Positions 29,740 to 42,566 of a stretch of 64,000 nt of DNA are shown in pieces. A program made the translations under genes and the position numbers. The stretch comes from Sphagnum compactum (Eukaryota; Bryophyta; Sphagnopsida; Sphagnales), in NCBI GenBank assembly GCA_965153455.1, contig OZ234502.1, positions 12,431,495 through 12,495,494 of the forward strand, given 5' to 3'. Position 1 is the stretch's first letter, and the number at the start of each line of letters is the position of its first letter. Under the pieces are notes generated by a model, which was not told the origin of the DNA, did no database searches, and was given only the letters and a program-made list of their open reading frames with translations.

Positions 29740-30400
29740 GTAGAAAAGAGAAAAGGAGGGAGAGAGAGAGAGAGGGAACATTTAATATTCAATATTCAAT
29801 ATTTTCTCTCTTCTATGAATCAAACTTCTTTCTCAAAATCACAACAAAAGAGAGAAAATGAGAGAGAAAGAGAACACTTATTCAATATGTTCTCTACTTT
29901 AGGAATCAATTTCTTTGTCAAAATGACAAGAAAAGAGAGAAAAATATGAGAGAGAGAGAGTACATTTATTCAATATGTTCCCGCTTCTATGAATCAAATT
30001 TCTTTCTCAAAATGACATGAAAAGAGAGAAAACGAGAGAGATATAGTATTTACTCAATATGTTCTCTCTCCTATGAATCAAATCTCTTCCTCTAAATGAC
30101 AAGAAAAGAGAGAAAATGAGAGATAGAGAGAGAACATTTATTCAATGTGTTCTCTCTTCTATGAATCAAATTTCCCTCTCTAAATAACAAGAAAAGAGAG
30201 AAGATGAGAGAGAGAGAGAGTATACATTTATTCAATATGTTCTCTCTTCTATGAATCAAATTTCTTTCGCTAAATGACAAGAAAAGAGAGAAAATGAGAG
30301 AGTGTAGGTACATTTATTCAATATGTTCTCTCTTCTATGAATCAAATTTCTTTCTCTAAATGACAAGAAAAAAGAGAAAATGAGAGAGAGAGAGTGAGAG
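29740..30400. repeat. Tandem repeat, about 7 x 85-95 bp
   Basis: The unit contains AGAGAGAAAATGAGAGAGAG, CATTTATTCAATATGTTCTC, TCTATGAATCAAATTTCTTT and AAATGACAAGAAA. Seven diverged copies start at about 29745, 29850, 29935, 30025, 30105, 30190 and 30285. The array ends in (GA)n and (GT)n runs at 30384-30420. Confidence 0.9.
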
Positions 30401-30564
30401 AGCGAGTGTGTGTGTGTGTATATTAGGTGAAGCCCAAGGCCACCGGCTTTTACTGGAATAAGGGCTTGCACAAGGAAAAGCGGAGAGTAGGTACAATCCC
30501 GCTAAAGGCCGTGGCTAAGGGCTTTTACTGCGCCTTCTTTCTTTCCTTCTTTCTTTCTTTCTTT

Positions 30565-30785
30565 CTCTTCTGTGATACCCTCCGGGTGCGCATTGCACAC
30601 CAGGTAGGGTATCACAGGGAAAAGGGGGGAAAAACTGGAGGGTGTTTCAAGCAACGGAATGCCTGCTACTCTGCTACTCGGCCAGATGTGGTAAAGCTCT
30701 TGGTCGAGGATTTTCTTTTCTTTTCTTTTCTTTTCTTTTTCCTCCCTTTGATACCCATTGGGTACATGATGGGTATCACAAGAAA
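30565..30785. repeat. Two hairpins sharing the stem TGATACCC/GGGTATCA
   Basis: The arms 30571-30581 (TGTGATACCCT) and 30606-30616 (AGGGTATCACA) are perfect inverted complements with a 24-base loop. The arms 30749-30758 (TGATACCCAT) and 30769-30778 (ATGGGTATCA) form a second perfect stem with a 10-base loop. Each is preceded by a T/C run (CTTT)n or (CTTTT)n. Confidence 0.75.
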
Positions 30786-30810
30786 AAGTGAGGGCCTTTT
30801 TGATAAATGA

Positions 30811-32860
30811 ATTGCCCACCATAACAGGAATTGCACAAAGAGAAAATAAAAAGAAAAGAGAGAAAGAGAGAGATATATATATATATGTGGTATATTTTTT
30901 CAATATTTTTGGATTGTTGGTTGGTGTGAAAATTGTTGTAGAATTTTATCATGTGTAGTAATTAAACACACTTTTTAGTTGAACAAAGTAAGTAGGTGCA
31001 AAAGGTGTGTGGTATTCGAAAAAACACTCTCTCAAATTTCTAATCTAAACTACTGTAGTACCTTGGCCATTTAAACACATGTCCGTCGAATAATTAATTA
31101 ATTAATTATGAAAAATTCATTTCAACAAATGAAATATTCCTGATTTCCCTTCACAATTTTTTTGATTTGGAAGAAATAATTTTTTTTTAAAAATTTCAAC
31201 ATTTCTGCAAATAATATAATTGGCCAGGGTACTAGGGTATTTGGAGACCGTCTTATATCCATCAATATCCCTCCTAGGAAGGAGAAGAGTACCTTAAGGA
31301 TTGAGTGAAATAACCCACCCTCCTCCTATGCATCGCGATTTTCTTATGTTTTAACTTCGTGATAATTTACATCTTGGGTGCTTTGTACAATGGTAAAGCC
31401 CAAGGGTGGAAGACATTCCCAAAATACAAGGCCAAACTTGGGCTACCAACTTATACTAAGTCCTTTATTTTATTTTCCGAATGTTGTTCATTATTGACCA
31501 ATGTGAGGCATTGTTGTAGGCTTCAAGTCCCATTTCTTTGTGTGTGGATGATGGGTAATCTTTTCTTTGTTGGGGGGTGTGTTTTTTATGTGAGTTTTTG
31601 GTAATTTCACCATTCTTTTGGAGTATGTCGTATGTTCATTGTTGGGTTTAGAGTTTTGTACATCAAACATACCTTTGATTTTGTTCATGTGTGGTTTGGT
31701 GGTGACTATAGGGAGTTCTTCAAAGAGAAACATATAACAAAATGGGAAAAACCTCTAAAGGATGTAACTTTATTTCACTCATGTTTGGGAGGCGTCTTTT
31801 TGTGTATGTTTTTTGTGTCATAGAGTGGGCATGGTTTGGTTGATTATGGTTCTTAGTGAGCCTATTTCCCTTGGTTTAGCCATAGGTGAACTATGAATTG
31901 AGAACCTAGAAAGAACCGGGCCTTGTTCCAAATTGCCCATATGCAACTTGTTTCTCAAAAAGAGGTGATGAAGTTTTACTATGTGCCCCTTGATCTAAAA
32001 TCATTTCACCTATTGGGAGGGGTGAAGCAAGCCATGAAAGAGCAAGGCTGAGGCAATGCACATTGACCCATGTGCATCATATTCATGGAGGGGGTTGGGG
32101 GAAGCTACTCTTTGCTTACATTTCAACTTTGGGAATCATTCTTTGCTAATGAAAGACAAATCAAACAAACCTAATTATGCTTATAATATTTTTAAACACA
32201 AAAGAACCAATTGTGAGGTAGCCAAAGTGGTGATCATCTAAAAATAAGATTTTGCCAAATTGGCTATAAGTTAAATATAAATTATTTTTAAAAAAAAAAT
32301 CTCCTATAATTTGCCTACTTTTTGGAACCTATTGTAGAATTTTGGCAAATTGCAACTTGTATTGTTCAAGATATGGCAAATTTGTACCATTTTTAAATTA
32401 AAATTCCTTTGTATAAGCTGAAATCAAAAATTTCAAGTCAAAAATGGACATAAATTCACCACAAAAAGACCACAAAATGGACATTCTTGTTTGTTTAGTA
32501 GAGCGAACTTGAATGTTGGTGTGTTCCTTCAAAATGATGATTATTTCACAATAGGTAGAGAGATGCTGGTCTGGGTGTATGAAAAAATATCAATAATCAA
32601 AGAACCGTCAGTTTTGGGTATTTCAACGCCTCAAAGAATCGTCGGGTCTTATGAAAGAACCAGCAACTTTTTGCACTTTAAAATAAAAAAAAATTAGAAC
32701 TGTAGTTATATATATCAGGATTCAGAATCAGGTATTTGATTTTTCAGAGAGAGTATTAACCTTAAAACCCGTCTTGATACCCGGGGAGGGTAGTATAGTT
32801 TCTAACACTGGTTCAAACTTTAAATTAAAAACTTCCCTTACCGGATCTAGAACTTCTCAT
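30811..32860. other. AT-rich spacer
   Basis: No gene recognised. Part of the dispersed 'gccaaattggctat' family lies at 32235-32400, and GAACC-type motifs near 32560-32665. Confidence 0.5.
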
Positions 32861-32919
32861 TTAGGGTTTAGGGGTGAGGGTTTAGGGTTTAAGGGTAAAC
32901 CCTAAACCCTAAACCCTAG
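32861..32919. repeat. Inverted telomere-like tract
   Basis: About three degenerate TTTAGGG units on the left are followed directly by AAACCCTAAACCCTAAACCC on the right. This is the plant telomere repeat (TTTAGGG)n meeting its own complement head to head, and it can fold into a hairpin. Confidence 0.85.
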
Positions 32920-35900
32920 ATGCATGCGCATCCATCGTATGCACACATAATACTCCACATGTCACTCACACATTGGGTCAAGTTGGGGCTAAGTTATTAT
33001 GCCCCAAATCCAAAGGCTAATCTCTTCTGATGGATGGATTCTACCAACTTGTCCAATGGGTATTTCGGATTGTCAATGCCTTTTCATGCAAGCATCATCA
33101 TCTGTATCCCCCACCAACCTTATGAACTCAATATGAACGTGGGCGAGACTTGTCACTTGTTGGACTTTACCAAAGCAACAACAAGATGTCTCATGGCCAA
33201 CCAAGCCTTGAAATCCATCCACATCTAATTGTTGAGAAATTTTTGGAGAAATTATCACACCAAACCTTTGGTTCAAATGTTGATGGCTTTTTGGTTGATA
33301 TTGAATATATAAACACCAACATGTTGATGCCATCCTACATCATCCAACAAGCAAAATACGCTTTAGGAAATGGCTTTCACCCTTTCTTTAAGAAGGTCAC
33401 CACCTACCCATTCTCAACACTATTCATTACCCACACTTTTTTTCTTTTTTTTCTCGACCTTTTCCTTTCTGTGATGAAATATGTTATCATCTACCATGTG
33501 ACCTTAGACCACATGGGACATGAAAAATCAATGACCATGCAACACCTCAACATTCTCAAGGTTAGGCCCAAAGTACCCACCTAGCTTTGAACGGCTTGTA
33601 TAACCCAACAATACTTAATGCATGTGGGTTGGCTAGCACCATTTAATGGTACCTAATATGGACCGCTAATCATCATGCCTATCATGTTGCAACCACTTCA
33701 AATATGTGAACAAGCTTGCCACCACAAAAATATTGTGTTAAGACACACAACCAAGAATTACAAGCATGTATTAGTTACACATGTGCAAAGAGTGTAGAAC
33801 CCCATCAAGAATGATGACCCAAAAAATATTTACTAGAGTTAGATTCGCACCAAGGGTTAGGAAGGATATTTTTATTCTATCTAACCCTATCTTGATTTGG
33901 TGGTTAAAATGACAAAAAATCTAAGGAATCAATTCACCCATGTGCTCTTCACACGAAGGGTATGGATAAAATGGTATGATGGGGTTATTTTAACCTTACA
34001 TTGAAGTGTTCACATCAAGGGGGAAACTAGATGGTGCAAATGCATAATAATGACCTTGATGGTCTATGTGCTCAAGCCACTCTCCAATCCTTTATTTTCT
34101 CATGTTTTCCAATCATCTTCCTTTGTGGCAATCATCATACTTCCTTTTTTTTTTGTTAAAATTAGATTAGAAGAACACAACAAAATGATGGAAGATAGGA
34201 TTTTGCACACACTTTGGGGGGGGGGGGGAGATGACCACATGTTTTTCCAAGCAATTCCCATCACCCCAATACCCAATTGACACCATCATTAATAGCTATT
34301 ATTTTGGTTGCTTGAAAAAAAAAATCGGTAGTCTAGGAGAAGGGGTTTGGGTTGCTTGGGGAAACTTAAGGATATTTCTCCATGCTACCGCCCAAAAAAT
34401 GTGTGCACCTTGAAAATTCCTAATATTTTTTCTAGGATTCTTGAAATTTTTCAGGTAGTTTGGGATTTATGATGCCTATCAATTTTGGGCAGGCTAAAAA
34501 TTTTGAAATATCAAAAATCTCAGGCAACATGAAAAAAAGGTTTAAAAGAGTTTTCCATGCAAGCCAAAAAATTAATGCAAGTTGCAAAAGACTTGATAAA
34601 AATGTTTAAACTACGCCTTAAAAACTTAGCAAATTGTGAAAAGTTTATTCAAGTTGCCCAAAACATTTCCCGATGTAACTACATTGTAAGAGAATCAAAA
34701 TCCAAAGCCAGCGATTTCCCTCTTAACAAGGGTGATGACACCAGTTTAGTGATTTGAACTAAAACCCTTGCCTTGTAAACCCACTAATACCACTTGAGTT
34801 TAAGTTGGTCCTTATTTTTGAATAATACCACTTGAATTTAAAATGTTCCTTTATTTTTTATTCTTGTGGCATCTTTGTGGTCATCTCTATCCATAAACCA
34901 TTGATTTCAAAACCTTAATTTTCTAGGGATGTTGCATCTATTAAAGCTCCTAGCAAATTAGGCTAATGGGTTTCATGCATCCACTACGAAATTTCACATG
35001 GTCAACCAAATGTGGGCTCGTTGTGAACACAACAAACATGATACATCAATTATCAATTTGATTTTAGAGGGAATTTTGGCAAGAAATTCTAAATCACATC
35101 ACAACCAAACAATGGAGTTGATATGGTCATCACCTCTAAATACAACTCGCAACAATCTTAACATAGAGTTACAACCTAGACCCCTCAACTAAATATTCAA
35201 ATTTAATGTTGGAATCTAAAAATATGAAGTCAAATGGATGTAGAGTGCAAGAACAAATTGGACAATAGGCTTTTCCCCTTTCAATTCATAACTAAACAAG
35301 TTATAACCTTTGGGACTAACTACTTAAACATGGGAAGGCACATAGCCTTTCACCCAAGGATTTTTCAGTGTAATAAGCACAAATATGAGAAATGATCAAT
35401 CCATGAGGTGTACACTTCATTGGATTATTGAACATGCCACATTTCCCACACTCCCCACCTTATGATGGCATATGAACAATATTCCAACAATAATAATGAA
35501 ACACATGCATGACCCCAAACAACACAAGTGGAAGTGGACAATGCATGCAATACAAACTTCCACTTTTGCAAGCTCCCAATAAAAAACTTATGATGAACAC
35601 AAAATTAAAAATTAAAAATGTTGATAACATAACACCCCACGAGTGTTGATGGCATGCCTATGGGTTACATGTATTAGTGTTTACCAGAACAAACACTAAG
35701 TTGACAAAAATTTGGCAAAAATTAAATAAGTGCCCCCAATTTTTTGTGTTTACAAAATACCTCTAAAAATTTTCATTTCCAAATGGGTTGAAATTTCTCA
35801 CACCTTTATATGCACTAATTCAAACATCGAACCCATATTTTGTAAACAACAACATTGACCTACAAAACCACCAGACAACTAGGAGTCTTTATTGTTTAGA

Positions 35901-36780
35901 AAAGCCCAATAGTTCCATGACAAGGTTCACACTTATCATTCAAAAAATGCAAATTAAAAATAAAAATATTAATACTTGCTTTTGATGTCCATAAATAAAA
36001 ATTAACAATGCAAGAATTATAAGAATCAAAGGTTGAAGAAATGAACTTTTTGTTGGTCTTGTTTGCTATCCTAAACAAATTTTCATTCATTAATGATTGC
36101 CTCAACGGAAATTTTAAATAAGGATTGTATAATTATTATTCTAAAATATGGTCCCTCAACAAAAGACAATGGCACTAGTTCCTTAGTAATGAACAAGACC
36201 AATTTTTTTTCAAAATTCTTTTGGGAGGTATCATCCTTGGTGTAAAAAAACACTACCAAAGAAAAACAAATGGTAGATCAAGTGGAATTAAACCTTTTTT
36301 TTGCAACTTGTTTATCTCCTTCAATACCTTCTTTTTCTCATTCAATCCATTCATTCCAAACTTGCTAATGAATGGTTTCACTTGATGTTTTCAAAGTGCA
36401 AAAATCTTATTTGCAATTTTGTAACTTATGATGCCCTTTTCAAGTTCTACAATTAAAATAAAAAGATGAAAAAAACACATTTCAACTATTCGAGTTGGTT
36501 TGAGCTTGAACTTCGTCTAAAGAAGACATGTCAGTAGGTGTGTAAAACATCCAAGTTGTTGCATTGCAATTCATAACTTTTCCAAAATCTCATTGTGTTG
36601 CCAACAAAACCCACTATTATGTGGCATTGATTGTTAAAAAGCTTGTTGTTATTGTTATAATAACATAAAAAACTAAAGCATAATCACAATAACCAACCTC
36701 CTATGGAAATTCAATGACATAGATTATTTCTTCAAGAATAGCTGTTTAATCATCCATGGTTGTAAACCCATAAAGACAAC
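32920..36780. other. AT-rich spacer with transposon-like debris
   Basis: No gene recognised. The segment 33686-33835 has a close relative at 43970-44115. A G12 run lies at 34199-34210. Open frames are short and A/T-driven. Confidence 0.5.
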
Positions 36781-36789
36781 ACAACCGAA

Positions 36790-37260
36790 ATCAAGAGACA
36801 AAACAATGATGACAATGGTAATGAACATTAATAGGAAAAAGAAGGCAAATTATACAAGCACAATGAATGTGAAACAAGACGAGGACAACAATGACAATCA
36901 ATGTTAACAAGAAGAAAAGGGTGAAAAAAAATTACTAAAATCAAGATTATCAAGGCAACAACCACAATGGTGATGACCGCCAACAACAAGAAAGTGAAAA
37001 AAACATGACCATGATCCGGATGAAACTAAATGAAATAAGGACAATGACAATGAATGTTAGGTGGAAACGAGGAAGAAAAGAACATGACTAAAGTTACGAT
37101 GAAATGAGATGATGACAACAATGGCAATGAAAACCAAGAAGAAGAAGAGGGTGAGAAAAACACAACCATGGTCAAGACAAAATGAAATGAAAGTAATGAT
37201 GGCGATGAACATAAATAGGAAAAAAAGGCAATAAGAATACAACCAAAATTAGACATCATA
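36790..37260. repeat. Diverged tandem repeat, about 5 x 90-100 bp
   Basis: Words such as GACAATGACAATGAATGTTA, 'aagaaaagggtgaaaaaaa' and 'catgaccatgatc' recur in the same order about every 95 bp. Divergence is high and unit borders are approximate. Confidence 0.65.
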
Positions 37261-38765
37261 CTAATATCATGTTGGGGAAAAGGGATTGAGTTTGAATTGG
37301 CCGATAAAACTTGGGCCCATAGAAAAAGCTCCTCTTGCAATTTCCTAGTCGCCTACTAGAAATCACTTGAGTTGAATCCACATTTCCCTATGCCATGTTG
37401 CCCTGCCACAAGGGGGCACAACGAGATACCATTGGGGTAGTAAGAGGAACAAGTGCCAAATTGTCACATTGTATGTTGTCGTTTCAATCATAGTTGTTAA
37501 GTTTATGGTTGATTAATGTCTCTTCCTTCTTGAAGCCTTAACACGAGTCGACAACAACACATTTCTTTTCCAACAACACATTTCATTTTTAGTAACACTT
37601 CAAGGCAACATGTGATCTTCTACCACCCCTAAATTGTTTATGTCTTCCTCCATTTGAACAACTCATCAAGCACCAAATGGTTCAACTTTAAAATTTCATT
37701 TTGGAACGTCTGCACCATCATACCTTTTCCAGCATGCTCTTTGACATGACATTTGAAGCCCATTGTGCCTAAATTTTATCATGTTTGGGCCTAGGGGCAA
37801 GCGTTTGGCTTATAACTTGACCAGTTTTCCCAACCTTTCAATTATCTTCCCTAGTTTTTTGTAAACCATTTCGTAAACGATTTGGACTACCCCATCCCTC
37901 AATTGCATGCATCCCTCAATGTGTGTGCACACATTTCATCGACCTTATGGGTATCCATCTTTTACATTGTGCTCATGGCAACGAACACATTAGAACTCAT
38001 GATGCAATTCGCAACACCTTTGCCGCCATTGCACGAAATTTTGTTTCCACATGAGATGAAAATAATTATATGCGTTCTTTCAACCACATTCAACTTCTTT
38101 TGTTGACAAGTCAATATTGTGTTTACCAAAAATGGCATTTGCACCTTAGTTGATGTTATCATTGCCAACCTAATGCGAGCAAATTTACTTCTTCGATCTT
38201 GTGCAACTTAACGATTTGTCACCTCCGATGCAACTCAAGCCAAGGAAAAGAGTTATCGCAACTGACACCCCACTAATCAATTCGCCCCCTTAACAATTAA
38301 GGTATTTGGATGCGTACACAAACATGTTGATGTGTTTTTACACAATTGTGCCAATGTCATTTGAAGCTTGAAGGGGACAAAAAGCTCTCATCTTTCTACC
38401 TTAGTCACTTTTCTTTGTCAAAAAGTTTTGATTATATTACAAAATATGCAAGCGTCTTCCATCTTAAGTCGGGCGGTAGTCATAGGTTTAGCTACTTCTC
38501 AACTTCCACCCCTTGAAGACACACCTCCCACCACGGCCGATCTATTACAAGCCATCGATTTTTGACATATAAATATGGCTGACCTTCCACAAACGGTCTT
38601 GCAAGTCTTTGATGAATCTCAAGTTTCAACACAAGCCAAAATATCATCTTTCAAAAATCCTCATATAAAAGTAGGGCTAGTACCTAGGGACCAAAATCCC
38701 TGAAGCTACTGTACTCTATAATGAATCTAAACACAATATCCTTGCATTGGTAGTAGGCAAGGCCA
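37261..38765. other. Spacer, no gene recognised
   Basis: Frames at 37882-38106 and 38368-38565 are open but have no splice context and no resemblance I can name. They could be remnants of a transposon. Confidence 0.4.
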
Positions 38766-39117
38766 ACAACAAAACTGGTTCAAAAACTTCCCGCCATTTT
38801 CTTTCTGGAAACTGCGTTGCACAGAATTGGATTCCATGTGGAATGGGCTGCTTGTGAAGCTCTGTTTCATTTCCTCTTGCTAATCTGATGGAACTTCCAT
38901 TTTATGGTTTTGTTGGTGAAGAGATAGAGAGATATGGGTGTCAAGGGATTGCTCCCTGCTCTCAAGGAACACATTATTCAGCGTGTGCACATCTCCAAAT
39001 ACTCTGGCAACCGGTTTAGTAGTATTCTCTTTCCTTCTCTTTCATGATGTTTCTTTGGGTTGTTTTGTTTTCACTCCTTGTCTGTCATCACATCCTTCAT
39101 CTTCTTTTCACAAACCA

Positions 39118-39152
<35 letters not shown>

Positions 39153-40257
39153 TTTGTCACAGCATGAATGCCCAACCTTATGACCTTATGTTGGTCATAA
39201 GGTCTTTGTGCTTTTTTGCTTCCAAGCATGACATCATCAGTTGGTGGAAGATTAGGTTATACAAAGATTGGCATTTGAGCTTGATTGCATCCTGATGATG
39301 AGCTTGCTTGCACAAGGTTTTTAAGCTCCATTAATATCTAGACTGCAACCCAATTGTAGTTTTGTGGGATTCTTAGAGAAACCTGCATTTTTTTGTTTGG
39401 GGAGCTTGTGGGTACCCTGAAGCTGATGCTTATTTGAGTTGATGCATTGGTAGCTGCAGCGGGTAGTTGATGTATTGCCTGCAATGGCAAATGAGCTCTC
39501 AAGGTAGCAACGTGGGCTCTTTGTCAGATTTATCAAATGTCTCTTCAAGAGATAGTGTTGGGGTTTTTGAGAGCCAAAATGATTTATAAGCCAGATTGAT
39601 TCATACCAGGTGCTGAGACTAGAAGTAGTGGAGTTTGCCATGGCACCATACGAAGCCAACGCACAGCTACCATGGCTGCCAAGACTGGATCCCGTCATGG
39701 GTGGTGTTTCTGCAGTCATCAGTAAAGATAATTACTTGATTGCATATGGTTGTCCTGCAGTAGGCACAAATGGATCCTCTTCACAAAGCCTTTTGTGGTG
39801 GCTCATGTGGTTAAAGATATAGCAAACCTTCAACTGAATTCAGATGCAAATGATGCCGATGAACAAGAGCTGCAGACTCCGCAAGTCAAGCTGGTCAAGC
39901 CAAGGCAATGGTGGTGGAACCTGTGCAGGCACTATACAAGATGGAACAGATATGACAATGGAGAAGAGATTAGGCTCCTGGGATGCACTCTGTTCTCCAG
40001 AACCAGGAACTACCCAAAATCTGCCAATTTGCAAAGTCACAGATGAAACTCATTCTTGGTAGGTAAATCCTCTGCATGAACATGCACTAGTGGGTTTCTA
40101 CCTTAGGGTATGTAGGGAGAGGTACCTGAAGATCAAGCAGAATGTACTTTGGATTATGAATCATGATGATGGCCTCTGGTGCCATGTTTGGATTTGCCTC
40201 TGCTGCTAGTTTTGTTTGGGAATTGAGTGTCCATAGCCTTGTGTGGTGATGGCAGGA
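38766..40257 (+). pseudogene. Partial, disabled duplicate of EXO1
   Basis: This block follows the intact EXO1 gene from its promoter (38766 matches 52083) to the acceptor before EXO1 exon 8 (40257 matches 54299). Exon 1 at 38934 reads [13 protein letters not shown], with one extra in-frame codon and its donor region altered. After about 39430 the copy jumps from EXO1 intron 1 to the end of intron 4, losing exons 2-4 (about 700 bp). The exon 5 copy (about 39466-39510) lost a base. The exon 6 copy (39611-39760) is open but reads YEANAQ for YEADAQ and ISKDNYL for ISEDSDL, so metal-binding Asp162 and Asp187 of EXO1 became Asn and Tyr. The exon 7 copy has frameshifts. It encodes no nuclease. Confidence 0.93.
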
Positions 40258-40826
40258 GCCACACAAGAACAACAGAATATACCCTAGCTAGTCCCACACA
40301 ATTATTGCTGTACCCAGAGTTCCTTGCTGTGTCCTTTAACAACAAAGCAATAATGACCCATTCATTTAGAGTTGCTGTGTCCTTTTAACAAAGCAGCAAT
40401 GACCCCATTCATTCATGTAGTTAGTAATCCCATCCACAAGCAACAAACAAAGAGAGAGAGAAAGGTGCTTCTTGACATGCTGTTTCCTTCAGGGAGGGAG
40501 CAATTCTGCTGTTACAGATTCACTTCCAAGTTTCCAGATTGGTCTCAGAAGGGTAAAGTTGACTGTTTTCTTCCAAAAGAAGGACCACCCAAGTGGAGAA
40601 GGGACCTACAGAAGTGGACTGCATTTCCCTTTCTTACATGGCCGTTGGACGACTTTCTGTTGTTGAGCTAACATTTTTTCTTTCTGTGCATGTGCGCAGC
40701 AGGTCTTGTGTACCCTAGACTGTAATCCTCAGCACCAAGTTTCCAGCAGCACTCTCTGGATTTTCTGAAGGTGTTCCTGAGAGAGAGATCAGACAAGAGG
40801 AGGAGAATTTCTGCTGCTTTTGTTGC
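40258..40826 (+). promoter_or_regulatory. Spacer and 5' leader of the RAD52-like gene
   Basis: The short interval between the EXO1 duplicate and the RAD52-like start must hold that gene's promoter and leader. A 99-codon plus frame at 40372-40671 matches nothing I know and may be leader sequence. Confidence 0.4.
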
Positions 40827-42566
40827 ATGATGGAAACTGTTGTAATATCTGTTGCAAGCTCCTCTGCAGTCGCCACTCGCTCCATTGCATCACCATCATC
40901 ATCATCATCAGCATCTGTCTGCCGTGGAGCTTCTTCTCTCGCCACAATGGCCTTGTCATCTCCCTTTTACGGAACTGTAATACCATGGGAGGCGATGGGG
41001 ATGAAAGCCGCCTCCTACAGAAGAGGTAGCCAGATCTTGTTCACACCGAAGACCATGGAGATTTCGAAACTGACGAAGACGATGACAACGGTAGTGTCGT
41101 CCGCGAGCTACGCAGTGCCGCTGGAATCGGCCAGAGAGTCGTCCTTCATTACTCGCCCGCTGGCTGAGATTCTCCGTGACATGAACAAGCGCGTCCCAGA
41201 GAAGGTGTTGAAGGTGAAGAACGACAACGGCGCCAGTCTCAAGTACATCCCTTGGTAATAATATTTTCCAGTCACCCAATTCTCTTGTACATTTTTTTTT
41301 TTTTGCATCTGGCAGACAGAAATTCATTCCAGCTTTTCTGATGGAAAAATTCTTTGTCTACAAGGAGATGATCAGATACAGATGCCTCTGACAATTTTCT
41401 TTTCAAGGAACACATGTTTTATGTTCTGGCATGTATGTCAAAGCGGGAAACTGCTATCTTGTAGCAACCCATTTGTATCCTCTCTTTCATGGATGAGGAG
41501 GACATGTGCCAGGGTTCTTGCACATCCCCTCTGATTGCATGTGTTTTAGGTCAAATTTATGGGAATGTCTATTGATACAGGAACTTGCCTTTAATGATTC
41601 TTCCCACTGCTGCTGCTGCTGCTGCTGCAGGTACCATGCAAATCGGATGCTCAGTTTTTATGCACCAGGTTCCGTGGCTTTTCCTTACTTGCAGAAAAGA
41701 TTTCTTACACGTGATTTCTTTGATTTTTTGGGGGAGGGATCTCTAGATGTGTAGAAGACCATTGTGTGACTTTGTGACCCTGCCTGCTGCCTTTGTGAAT
41801 TTGCTTGCTGTCACTAGTTTGTGTGTTTGAGTTTTCAGGCCAATAGTAGAAGTTGTTGTATGTATCACATTATTGAGGCAGAAAGAGCTCCTGAAATGTG
41901 TGCATGAGTTTCCTTGGCAGCTTTTGGATGCATGTTATGGCATTAAAAGTAAGATAAATAGAAACAGAACTACTTGCAGAGTTCCAAGCTTCAACAATTC
42001 GGAACATGAAGCTTGGAACAAACTTAAGGAAACTTCACCACAAACTTGCAACATGAAGTGGTGTAACTATACTATGCAATTGAGATTTCCAATGGGGTTC
42101 ATGAAATTGGTACAGGTTGGAGTGGAGAAATCCGGAGCATTACCTTTGCAGCAGACAGCTCAACTGTGACTGTTGTTTACCGAGTCACAATTCGTGGGTC
42201 TGATGGCGAGGTACTTATACCTGTTTATGCATGTTGTGTCATATGGGTCATTCTAATTGCACACTGGTATAACATTTAGGGAGATAGTTAATGGCCATTA
42301 CTGTCAGTAGTAACTAAAAGAGAATCATCTAAGTGCAGCTGAAATGGAGGGCTGTGTATCACAAAATCCTACAATTAATGGATCCATGTCTCAGAGTCCC
42401 AACTTCCTGAATTGTGCAGGCTTGGAGAGAATCATCAGGGACAGCATCAGTGAATGACATTCAGTTTGGAGACCCTGTGCAAAAGGCTGAAGGGATGGCT
42501 TTTCGCCGTGCTTGTGCACGTTTTGGGCTAGGGTTATACCTCTACCATGAAGATGAGGTTCTGTAA
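40827..42566 (+). CDS. RAD52: RAD52-like organelle DNA-binding protein, 4 exons, 235 aa
   Basis: Plant RAD52 homologues (RAD52-1/RAD52-2, also called ODB1/ODB2) bind single-stranded DNA and promote strand annealing in mitochondria, plastids or the nucleus. Exons: 40827-41254, 41631-41668, 42116-42210, 42420-42566; phases agree. The first 60 or so residues are rich in Ser, Ala and Thr with few acidic residues, fitting an organelle transit peptide. The conserved region runs RPLAEILRDMNKRVPEKVLK, LKYIPWYHANRMLSFYAPG, WSGEIRSI, VTVVYRVTIRGSDGEAWRES, FGDPVQKAEGMAFRRACARF and GLGLYLYHEDEVL. Length and order match the Arabidopsis proteins, which end near the same YLYHE motif. Organelle targeting is inferred; I cannot say whether it is the RAD52-1 or RAD52-2 type. 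A (TGC)n run forms the acceptor of exon 2. Confidence 0.93.

Noticed and set aside
30502-30903. Open frames on both strands of 127 and 133 codons
   Set aside because: They are driven by (CTTT)n and (GA)n runs and by the hairpins, with no family resemblance.
39000-39610. Possible functional alternative EXO1 transcript from the duplicate
   Set aside because: Exons 2-4 are absent, exon 5 has a base deletion and the exon 6 copy lacks catalytic aspartates, so no nuclease could result.
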